Assembly (NCBI GenBank): GCA_963995525.1
Contig: OZ023214.1
Span: 11,470,428 to 11,534,427 of the forward strand
Direction: 5' to 3'
DNA length: 64,000 nucleotides
From: Escarpia spicata
Taxonomy: Eukaryota; Annelida; Polychaeta; Sabellida; Siboglinidae
The notes below the pieces were generated by a model. The model saw only the letters and a program-made list of their open reading frames with translations, was not told where the DNA came from and did no database searches. Below, piece by piece: positions 19,001 to 31,000 of the stretch. The position numbers were made by a program, and so were the translations under genes. How positions within the stretch are numbered: position 1 is the first letter of the stretch; each line of letters starts with the position of its first letter.

Positions 19001-22000
19001 GATGTTTGGCTTCCTGAACTCATTTACCTGCCACCACGCAGACGAGTTATCGATGCGATTAACTTGCAACATCAGATTGAGGTACTCTACAACACCAGAT
19101 GGCATACAATATCTAACTTGCTCCAGTGAATCAATTTACTGTTATTAAACCACAACACATACACCATTACGTGTTCACAGCAAGTATGCCAGCCCCAATG
19201 ACTGCTAACTGATACCTACACACGTATTACTAACCAACATCTCTAAGCATATTACATCTCCAGCAACTACCTGCTACCATTATTACCTACCAGTATATCA
19301 CTACTTAGAAGGTGCCTATGGTAGCCAAACACTGAAGTAAATAAAACTTTAGACTAGTGATTTATAAGAAGAAAATTTGATTTAAGTCACCCACACGTCT
19401 ATGAACCGGCTTTGGTATTAAATCTTAGAATGTAATGTTTACCTTTGCCAAAATTGGTGAGACGTTTCACTCCTTTCGCAGACACATACAAGTAGCGTGG
19501 AAATATGTTGGGAATAGTACTGCAAGCAAATGTCATTTATTCTAAAAATTCAAATTAATATAAGTTGTTATACAACAAGCATATTTTCAACATGTACATA
19601 GTGTCACCTGGAATGGGGACAATGACATGACTATATACCTGCCAATTCCCAGAATTTCCGGGAGGCTATTAGATTTTGGGTGTATCTCCCAGTCTCCCGG
19701 AATACATGCAAATCTCCCGGAAAATCTCCAACAGCACCTCCCCGCCTTTGAAAGAGCGAACCACTAAATTTTTGGTGAAAAATCTCCTACAGCACCCCTC
19801 AGTCTTCTGATGTCAAGATCTGAGACAGCGCGACGAGACACTGCGACACGAGAATCATGCTGATAAATCTCCAGAATTCAAAAAAGTTGGCAGGTATATG
19901 ACTAGTGGCATTTGGAATGGGGGACAATGACATGACTAGTGGCAGTTTTGATGGGGACCAATGACATGACTAGTGGCACTTAGGATGGGGGGGGGGGCAA
20001 AGACATGACTAGTGGCACTTGGGATGGGGGACAATGATATGGCTAGTGACACTTAGGATGGGGGACAATGACATGACTAGTGGCACTTGGGATGGGGGGG
20101 GCAATGACATGACTAGTGATACAGGATGTGGGACAATGACATGACTAGTAGCACTTTGGATGGGGGACAATGATATGACTAGTGACACTTGGGCTGGAGG
20201 ACAATGACATGACTAGTGGCACTTGGGATTGGGAACATCTGACTACATAACAGGGGACATTTGTAACATGTCATCTGTACTCTCAAGTAGGAAATAAAAG
20301 AGGCACCTGTAACATGGCACATGTATTTGTCTAAGTATATAAAATTGTAGTTTTGCAAAACAAAGAAAAAATTATGAATAAACTCTGTCAGCACATTTAC
20401 ATTGCATTAGAGGAGTTGCCTTGTCCAGTAGAGTTGGAACTACTGGGTAGAATCATCTGTGCCAGTCTGTTCCTCTTCTGCCTGGAGTCGGGTGTACTGG
20501 TCAGGTTGTAGGGGAAGCTGTAGACATATGGCTCGCCACTGCAACGACCACAGCAGAGGTGCTCATACATCTCAAACATCAACAGTACTCCATCATATAC
20601 ACAGACGCACCTATTATGCAACCTTTTGTCAAGCAACCAAGTCCAATGAGTTTAATAAAATGGTGACAGCGACATGACTGTTGACACTTATATCTGATGA
20701 CAGTAACAAGACTAGCATCACCGGGAGTAGTAACACTGACATGACAGTAACACTGATCCGGTGACATGGATGACAGTAACATGACATGGTGACACTGACC
20801 TGGTGATATTATAGATGATGACATTGACCTGGTGACACTGACAATGGTGACAATTATCTGGTGACACTAGGGGTGGTGACAATATGACTAATGACATTGG
20901 GGTGGTGACACTGGCAATGGTAACACTGACCTGGTGACAGTGACCTAGTGACATTGGGATGGTGACACTGACCTGGTGACATTGGGGATGGTGACATAGA
21001 GGATGGTGACTCAGACATGACACTGGCAATGGTGACACTGACCTGGTGGAGCTTGGTATGGAGACAGTGACGTAGATTACAAATGTGTTGTTTCCCATGA
21101 GGTGGTTGTAGAGCCCCTGTGTGTTTGGTGGTGTGCTGGACCACAGGGAGGCGGCCTGTCCATCAATGTCAGCAATGTACACATCACTAATTGTGTACGT
21201 CGACAGGAAGGATGTGGCCGACTGAAACATTCACTGGATGACATAGGACACTTTATAAACCAAAGTGTTGTTTATTTATCCATTTTCTATTTATTTATTA
21301 TATGTACACAGAAAAAAGCCCATGCTATGGACAAGCAACATGCATTCTCCCAAAGTATACGTACTGACATTTGTTATGTAATGAATCTGAACAGTTTTAC
21401 TTTCAGGAATTTTTGGGAGTCTCCTTGATTTTCTTCCAGGAACATTTACAATTTCTCTAACAGCACCCTCTTGTCTTCGAGACTGTGACATCACAGGAGA
21501 TGTGCTGAACCGCTGAAGTTGCGGTGAGAAATCTGCAATGGCACTCCCTGTCTTTTAGACAGCACGTACAACACGGGAAGCAGGCTGATGAATCTCCCGG
21601 AATTTGAAAAAAGTTTGGCAGGTATACCAAACATATGGCACATACTACGTACATGTTGGTAGCCACAATCACTTACTGAGCTATGGGGTAATTTCATGAA
21701 TGTTAAAGTACACCAATAAACAGAACACTTCAGTGCACAAGATTAGAAGGTGGATACACATGGTTTGGGAGCTGCTCTGTCTCTCTCCCTCCCTCTCTCT
21801 CTCCCCTCTCCCGCTCTGTCTCTGATGGCACAGACATAGTTTTATATAGAAAGTATATATTTCCTGCTATACATACCTAGTGTATTATAATTTGGTGATT
21901 TACATTTATTTAATTTGTATCAGATTGTTCCTTCAACTTTTCTATAATATGGCATGGATTACATAAAAAAACGACAAACTTGGTTAGCCTTGTATTTGTC

Positions 22001-25000
22001 TTTGAGAGACTCATAGTCATCTGAGCTTATTTTGTAGAGTTGATGTTGCTGCACATCCATCTCAAAGACTGCCTGTGGAAAAACAAAGTGACAATATGAC
22101 TGCATTTACATTCATATCTGAAGCCTGCTAAATGCAGAAACACAATATGTTCATGAATGGAAATGTTGAATTATGAGCAACATATTGATTTAAATAATAA
22201 ATGTTGCGATAAATAACCACTTACTCATAGTGCACTCACATTACCAACATCAACCGAATAGCAAAAGTGCATTTATGAAAATGACCAATTCATCTGCATA
22301 CTAACGATGTCTTTTTCACATTTCCAGTCAAATTTACCTTTTTTCGTCCATTACCAGCTGTCGTTGTCAGGCCAACTACTAGAAATGTGAATAATCTCTC
22401 CACACACGCTCCTTTGTGTGCAGATGTCATTACCTTGTAAGTGTCGAGTTGGATGGAGAGACTGCATCCCAAGGGAGCTTTCGAAACGAACACAGTGCCG
22501 CCGAAGGAGAAGAGGAGCATGGGAAACCATATGATGAGGAAGAGCAGGAAGAGAAGTATGCCGCCGAGACCATACTTGATAATGGGAGACCGCTTGGTGG
22601 CGCGCGGCGTCACGTAGCGCTGTCACACACACAGCACTTGTAGTAATGATAATGGATTTTATAGCACTAATTCACACTTGGTGGATGGATGTTCTGTTTA
22701 CATAAAATTATACACAAAACAAAATGCTAGAAACAATTAATATAAATTGTACAGAACAATCAAAATAAATAACTCATTACAACTATGTTGTCAACAGACA
22801 CAATTTCATTAAACGCATTAAACAATGAAGCAGTGTAAAATTAGATTAACTGAACATTGATAAAAGTGATGCAGACAACAATTATGAACATAATGTATGG
22901 GAAATAACTATTCTAAAAAAATTGTCATCATGAAATATTATGCAGAAATTAATAAATCAAGTGTGAGTGTGTGTGTGTGTGTGTGTGCATGTATATCAAG
23001 TGCAAATGTAAGCATGCATATATATATATACATAAATGTATATCTACAAACACATGTACAGATTTTCAACAATAATATCTGTATTGTTCTAATATGAGTA
23101 TGGCAGTACGCAGTGCCATGTGTGCAAAAGTGGTTGAACATATTGTTATGTCCAACAGCCTACAATCAGTCTTGCCCCTTCACTTTTTGTATTGGTGTTA
23201 TTGATCAGGTGCTATAGTGCAATATGTCCTCTGGTGACACCTAGTTATGGATGAGGTGACTAACATCTTCGCCAGCAAGGAAGCACGCAACGATGAAGAC
23301 ATTGTTGTAGATGTCTTCCATCTGCACCCAGCTGTAGAGGCCGAGGGCCGTGTCAGTCCACATCCAGTCCATGAGATGGCGGATCTCCAGCATAAACGGT
23401 GTGATCTGGAAGCTGAGCACAGTGTACCACATTAGAGCTGAAAGGTTGGCGGTCAGCAGGACCTGCAACTTCGTACAGACAGACGGACGGATAGATAGGG
23501 ACAGACATGCAGACAGACACACAGACAGTTCTTTATTATGACCCATATACACACATATCACTCAAAAAGTTCGAATGAAAAAGCATAAATATAATAATAA
23601 CAAATAGTATACAAATTACACTGTGTGGGTCAGGGAGACTCCCACTATGGCTAAAATGTCACTCTCATGGGAGCCACCCAAAGATACAGTTGGTGGTCAG
23701 CAGGACCTTTGACTTTGTAAAGTTGATGATCAGGAGGACCTGTTGCTTTGTAAAGTTGGTGGTCAGCAGGACCTGTAGCTTTGTAAAGTTAGTGGTCAGC
23801 AGGACCTTCAACTCTGTAAAGTTGGTGGTCAGTAGGACCTTCAACTTAGTAAAGTTGGTGGTCAGCAGGACCTTCAACTTAAGTCTCATACATGCAAAAC
23901 TAACGGATATATGTTCAGACATACAAACATATATATATATATATACAAACAGAATGTTTTTAAAATTCACCTGTTTGTTAGAACATTTTATACTTATAAA
24001 TGTTACGATTTGTTGGAAAACAGATTGATTATATACCACTGAGAGCCGGCAGTTGTTTCAGGAATATACAAATAACAGATTGAGCAGGACCATGTTCCTT
24101 CGCAATGACATGCGTAGAGAGACTTACATTTTGAAGAAGAACAAGTTGGTGTAGTTGTGCTGCTTGGTGAGGAAGTTGCCAAGGATGCGGGCAGGATAGC
24201 GACTGCGGATCTGGTAGGCTGACAGGCCGAAGTAGAGGCACTTGAAGAAGTACCACAACTGAGCTGTGAAGTTCTTAGAGAATGCCCTACAATCACAACA
24301 CACCCGTTCTTTGTACGACGTCCATATTTTGTGATATGGCAAATGCAACATACTATAGTAAGTATCAACACGCATGACCATGTTCATTTACCCTGTACAG
24401 ACAGTTAAATGACTGGTAACTGATTTGGTGATAGTAACATCATCGGTGACACAGATCTGGTGACAGTAACATGATTGGTGACACTGGTGATGGTAAAATG
24501 ACTGATGAATCTGACCTAGTAACACCTGACCAGGTGATGGTTAAATGACATTGCGGTAACTATATAATTCAATATATAACAAGTAAATGATTTAACAAAA
24601 CGAAATAGCACCAACTCATGACTGTTTCTTTTCATAACAACATTTCTTTGATGAAGACTGCATGGTACAATAAAACATATTTGAAAACAAAAACAAGTTT
24701 CTTTACAGGTAATGTTCACAAACAATTACAACTTTAACTTGATGAAAGTGCAATACAACAATGTTTCTGCTGTTTCTTGCACAACCTCAGAAGGCTTCTC
24801 CATCTACAACAGAGGAAGTTGCAAATGAGTAGAGTTTCTTGTAACGGGACACAACACAACCTAACTGACCTGTTGGTGACGGAAGGCAGGATGAAGAACA
24901 TCCAGACATGGACGCTAATGACCAGCACTACCTGCAGGATGAGCTTGCCAAAGACCAGACGGCGCAGGTAGATCACCCGGTCCACAAGCATGAAGATGAA

Positions 25001-28000
25001 CAGAGACAGGAGCATGAAGAGGAATGCCGACGGCACCTGTCCACACAACAAATTGTCACTATCTTTTATACAGTAGTAATATAATCAGGCATGAGATTCT
25101 TCCGCGGAAACGTGGATTCCCGCGGTTCATGAACTCGATTTGGAGGTTTCTGTGATTCGTCTAAATCCGAAAAAAAAGTTTTTTTAATGTAGGGGGGTTG
25201 TGACTTGGCAAACATCGACAATAAAAATTATAAATTTTGTGATGGTCGTCCTTTTTCAAAAGCAAGTCGCATTCTGAATGGCCAGAAACTGCGAATCACG
25301 GCCCAGCTTACAATCCGTGCATGAGTTTTGGCAATAAATCATTTGCGGCTGTGTGTTTTCGAAGTTCACAGTCGCATTCAGTCGAACGAAGCATGAGCTA
25401 CGGTCTACAGTAAGTTGTCCGCTCTTATTTCAAACATTCTTGTATGAGTCAATTACTGAATTATTAGAATTAACGTAGCAGTGGAATGGTTTTAAGATCG
25501 TAATTTCAATAAATATTAGATCGTTTAGCCAGCCATGCGAGGCCTATGCCATGGGACTTACATTACGGTGCCGGCGTACGCTCAAATCGCTGGCGTTACG
25601 GGTCATGGCATAATACAGCATCGTTAACGATATGTAAATGCAAATAGTAAGTGGAGTAGAAGTTTTGGCGATAACTTTAAGATATCCTAGATGGGTTTAT
25701 AGATTATTTTGGATAAAAATAAGTATATGCCAAAACTTGGATGTGCGATGATATGTCAACATCAAGTACGCCTGTTCATTTTAACGTATGGTTTAGGTTA
25801 TTATTAATTAAATAACAATTTGAATTAAATTTACCTGACGTTGTTAATATGAACACTTTTATGGGATATAGCGTGCACCAAGATGGATGTTGTACAGAGA
25901 GGGGACGAGTTGAATTTGAAGAAGCAAGAGAAAAGCAGCTGAACAGGTTTCCCAACAGGCAATAGGCAAAGAGACTGAAATCTGTCCACCTCCACTCCCC
26001 AGTCCTTGCTCAGGCAGAGAAGAGAAAGAAAGCTGCGAGTGCCAGGATCAAGCACAGGCAAGAAAAGAAGTGAAGTCACATCTCCACAATGAACACTTGT
26101 AAAGTTTACAAGTTTATGGTTTCAATGAACACTAGTAGATGTGGACATTTGTGTGTGAATTTCAGTGTACTGTACATTAGAATAATTTTAATAAACCTTG
26201 GTTATTTAAATCATTTTTGTGTATTCTTTTCGCATTGACCACTTGTGTAATGTTGTAGTTTTTACAATGTAGTATACACTGCTTCTGTTTTTGTGTGTGA
26301 TATGAAAATGGTGTGCTTTTATAGTTACGTGCAGGGAACTGTTTGCTTACACTTTTGATTAATACAATCCCAAATGTAGTGTTTCTATGCACTATGTTTG
26401 TGATTTCATATAAAATGGAAGTTACAGGATTAGACAAAAACAGTGTGAAAGTACGCTAGATTGCATCACAAACAATGATGTCTTTAAACAAATTCTGAGA
26501 CCCCCATTCCTTCCCCAGTTTGCTGCGCCGCGTGCAAATGTTCCTCGGAAGTGACTTGCCTCCTCTCACATGCCTGTATAATACCAATGCATAATTATAG
26601 ATTAACTACATGACCAATGTGTCGGCTAACTTAGATGTGTACTCACCCGGTTCTCTTTAATGGCACTTGCTACATCCCGAATGTTATGACTCTCCGTCTG
26701 AAACAGTTCACCACAGGAGGTGTCAATGTAAAGTATGTCAGTTTAGGAGGGTGGTGTCTACGGGCAAGTGTGACAAAGCATGAGGGTGGTGTCTATGGGC
26801 AAGTGTGACAAAGCATGGGGGTGGAGGGTTTCTGGGTATATGTATTATATAATGATTGCTAAATATTGTTTCTACTAGGAGGATAACATCTACCTTATGT
26901 GTTAGTGTTTATGGTCGACCAGTGTTTGCCAGTTCAAATAACTATAAAGGGAGAGTAAATTAACGAGAATGAGTTTAAGATAAAACACCATAATGGTGAA
27001 CAGCTGCCCTTGGTAAATTTGTTACTCCACGGGTGGGTGTATTTCAATAAAGGTATAAATACTGATTTGAAACAAACTGCGCCCAGTATGCCATAGCAGA
27101 CTTACAACTGGTGCAAAGCTCTTGTAACTGAAGGAGACAATAATGAAACCAATGGCATCGCAGAGAAACATCCAGGTGTAGACGTCAGTGACAATGTTGT
27201 ATGGTCCCTCAGTGATGCGTATGTAGAACCGTTGAAAGGGTACTGCCAATTGCCCCCACCTGTATATGGACAACAACATAACTGCCTCTCTCAGTACACC
27301 TGCATTTTATGTTTGTCTTATGTACAACAGGAAGTCTTATCACAGGCGAGATCTTCTATCCTTGGATACATATACAATGATCCTACTGAAACCATATTAA
27401 TGGGCAAGGTTGTCCATGTTCAGCATAGTTTATTGCACAATAACCAGGGCATTATTTTAATGTGGTGTTTCACATTTTTGAATAATTTCATTGTAAATTA
27501 TGCAAATTAGCTGATTTTCCGTGCACTCAACAATTTCACTGAACTAATATAATCCCAAAATGTTATGAAAATATGTTGCGTTTTAAATAAGATATGGTCT
27601 ATTGTTACTCTAGGACCACTGGCTATACCCTTAACAGTTACTTCTTCGGAGTACACTGTATTACTACATACCCTCCCACCACACACCAACTCTATTATAG
27701 TTCTACCCTTGAACTGTCACAAGTTGACCAGACAAACATATCCACTTGTAACAGAAGTCTGACCCTTGAACTGTCACAAGTTGGCCAGACACACATATAC
27801 GGGTGAATGAGAAGTCTGACCTTTGAACTGTCATAAGTTGGCCAGACAAACATAATACAGTTGAACGAAAAGTCTGACCTTTGAACTGTCACAAGTTGGC
27901 CAGATACACATGTATAGGTGTATGAGAACATCCTCGCAAGCCAGGGGTGTGACTATGTACATTACCCTTGGCAGATCTCCTACGCATTGTATGGAAGTCA

Positions 28001-31000
28001 GTTGAATTAAACTCATAATTGACCGTACCACCCGTGAGAACAGTGCCGACACTCGTCCTACTTGCGTTCAAGTTCCAGGAATCCCAGTATATGTAACCAT
28101 GTGACCACTCTCACTAGCCGCTCAGCGGTATTGTGTATTCAAATAATGACGTCTACCGCCCAAACATTCCACGAAGACCACCCAGAAGACCACCCAGAAG
28201 ACCACCCAGAAGACCACAGGAACTTGCCAGCAAGCGATATTATTGGCTGTGCTTATATTTTGAGTTTCGACAAATGATCCGCCACGGGTACTGAGACTGA
28301 TGTAATCAGCAGCGCTCCCTGGTGCATGAGGTGCATGAGGAGCCTGATCCTTGGACTGTCACAAGTTGGTCAGACAAACATGTACGGTGACATATATGTA
28401 TGAGAAGTCTGACCGTGTCTGTTGTGACCAGGCTGGGTCTGGCTTGTTGTAGTCAAAGTCTGCTAATGACAAATTTGATACGTCCAACGCTGTTTGTTCT
28501 TTATCAGTCCGGATGTCCTACAAACATGCATTTGCAATGCAATTATGTAGCTCAGCATCATTACAAAATCTCAATTTCTAACATGAGACCACCAAGCAAC
28601 ATTGTAAGTATATATATATATATATATTTATTTATTTACTGGTTATTATACTCTTCTTTCCAGTTATTGATAGTTTATTTAAATGCTTGTGTGTGTACAT
28701 GCATGCACATTTTACTCTTTACTCTTGAATCCATGTTTACTTACTGGCAGAAATGCCCACCCTCTGGATGTGCTACGTACACAGACGACAGTTTCCTCAA
28801 GTATTCACACCCGATGTTTGCTACGATATGAATTTGAGCAGTTTTTCAAAAAGCAAGTTATAGAAAACACATGCATCCCTCACTGATTGGTAGAAGGCTT
28901 ATCTAGCATGGATCACAGACAACACGTACAAGTTATATAAAACATCCGACTGATTGGTAGAAGGCTCATCTAGCCCGGAATCACAGACAACACGTACAAG
29001 TTATATAAAACATCCCTCACTGATTGGTAGATGGCTCATCTAGCCCGGAATCACAGACAACACGTACAAGTTTGTGAACAATCTATCAACGTCTGTGTTA
29101 CATCTGGTACAAACCCTAAAATCTGTAAGAATTCAACCCTTAATCATGCAAAGATCAAATGTTAACATACAATATATATATATGCTAGTTTGATTATAGT
29201 TATAGATACCCATACATACTTGCTCCAAGTCCTCTTCAATGATCTGCTTAGCCTTGTCAAGATTCTCAGCAGCCTTTTGTGCTGTGTGCCATATACCTTT
29301 ACTCTGTAATATATATTAATAGATATATATATATACATATACACACATATACACACACATATATATATATACATACATATATGTATATATATATATATAC
29401 ATATATATAAAACAAGACTACTGCCAGGGCTTGATTTCAATGGTAATCCGTTATCCTGAGCACGTTATATTTACAACATATATTACTCGCCTCATCGATA
29501 TTACCACTTTATTTGACAGCATTCTGCCCACCACCAGCATTTCCATAATGTCCCCTCCCAAAACAGATTCAGTCCACCTCAGTCCACCTTGGCCAATCAA
29601 AACCTTAAGCACAACGTTGCTGGTATATCTTGTTGCAAAGTTACACTTTTGTCCACATTCCTGTGAGTGGGCAAAATGTCAGTGTATTGGAAATAATTTG
29701 TTAATATACAATCACAGAAACCACATGTGACCTTGTGAATAATTGATTAACATCCTTCAACTTTCAGGTATAAACACATAAAATTAAAAAAACATAAAAA
29801 TGTCACTTTCCTTCTGAAGGTTCGGAGATGAATCCTTGAAAGTTTGGCACCCAAGATGCAAAGCATCTGGGGAATGGCTTAACAAACACACACACATATG
29901 TACAATAGCTTGGTCATAGGTAGATTAACATACATGAATGTAACATTACTGAATTATGGTTCTCTCCTTGTTCCCTGCTGTACAAAATATTGCCAAACCA
30001 CTCGCTGTTTTTCCTTCCAAAAGTTCTCTAACCTTAGCTCCCTCTCTCCTTTCTTTTATCCTCCCCCGATCTTCTCATGTCCCTCCTCATGCAGTCCTGT
30101 TCCACCTCTGCTCTCTGCTATTTTTCCGGCGTCCAACCTTGCCAAGTGGCCTACTCATCTCATCTGGCTTCTCAGTAATACTCCTGTTACACTACATTGC
30201 ACTCCAACCTCAGGTCATTCGTCCTTCTTCTGTTTACCCTCTTTGTTCTTGTTATTCTTCTAACCCAGTTGTTCTCACAAACTTACAGCTTCTGTTGTTG
30301 TTCTGTCAATGCCACTGTCTCCAGACCATACAGGCATGCCAGTGTAACACACGTTCTCATGACTTTCCCTTTCAACTTTTTCAAGATTTTTCTGTCCATC
30401 TCGACTCCCTCTACCTTTCTCCAAAAATCTGATCCTGCTTGTATTAAACATTATATATATGGGGAAAATAAACTTCTTCATTTTAACATTGCTGAAGCAT
30501 GTAACACGGCAAGAGAAAGATGGTACTTGCCTTGAGCAAGGAGCGGTGGAAGAAGAGAACAAATAGAAGAACCATGTCAATCTTCTCATATGAGTAGAGT
30601 CTGTCAATGCCAATAATGCGTGGCAGGTAGAGGGGGTCGCTAGAGTGCCACTCGCCCGTGTTCCAGGAGAAGAAACCAAAGCGAAAGAAATATTTCACCA
30701 GCAGCACAATCTACAATCAGAATAACACACTCAGCCAATCACAAGTACATCCAGCTCTTCACTCAAGACAATACTAGAATAGTGTACATGCTATTGTAAA
30801 ACCTGATACATATTGTGTTCTGTAACTACCCTACACTGCTGCTAGCTGTGTTCTACCACTGCCCTACACTGCTGCTGGCTGTGTTCTACCACTGCCCTAC
30901 ACTGCTGCTGGCTGTGTTCTACCACTGCCCTACACTGCTGCTGGCTGTGTTCTACCACTGCCCTACACTGCTGCTGGCTGTGTTCTACCACTGCCCTACA

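Noticed and set aside
23412..23462. PIEZO exon 8 extended to the GTTGCAG acceptor at about 23462 ([14 protein letters not shown])
   Set aside because: That start does not fit the two bases left by exon 9, and family alignment begins at FQITPF, so the acceptor at 23413 was preferred. Alternative use is noted in the findings.
28172..28217. EDHP-repeat peptide as a coding exon of the PIEZO linker
   Set aside because: It is a plus-strand reading, opposite to PIEZO, of a simple 12-bp repeat with no supporting splice sites.
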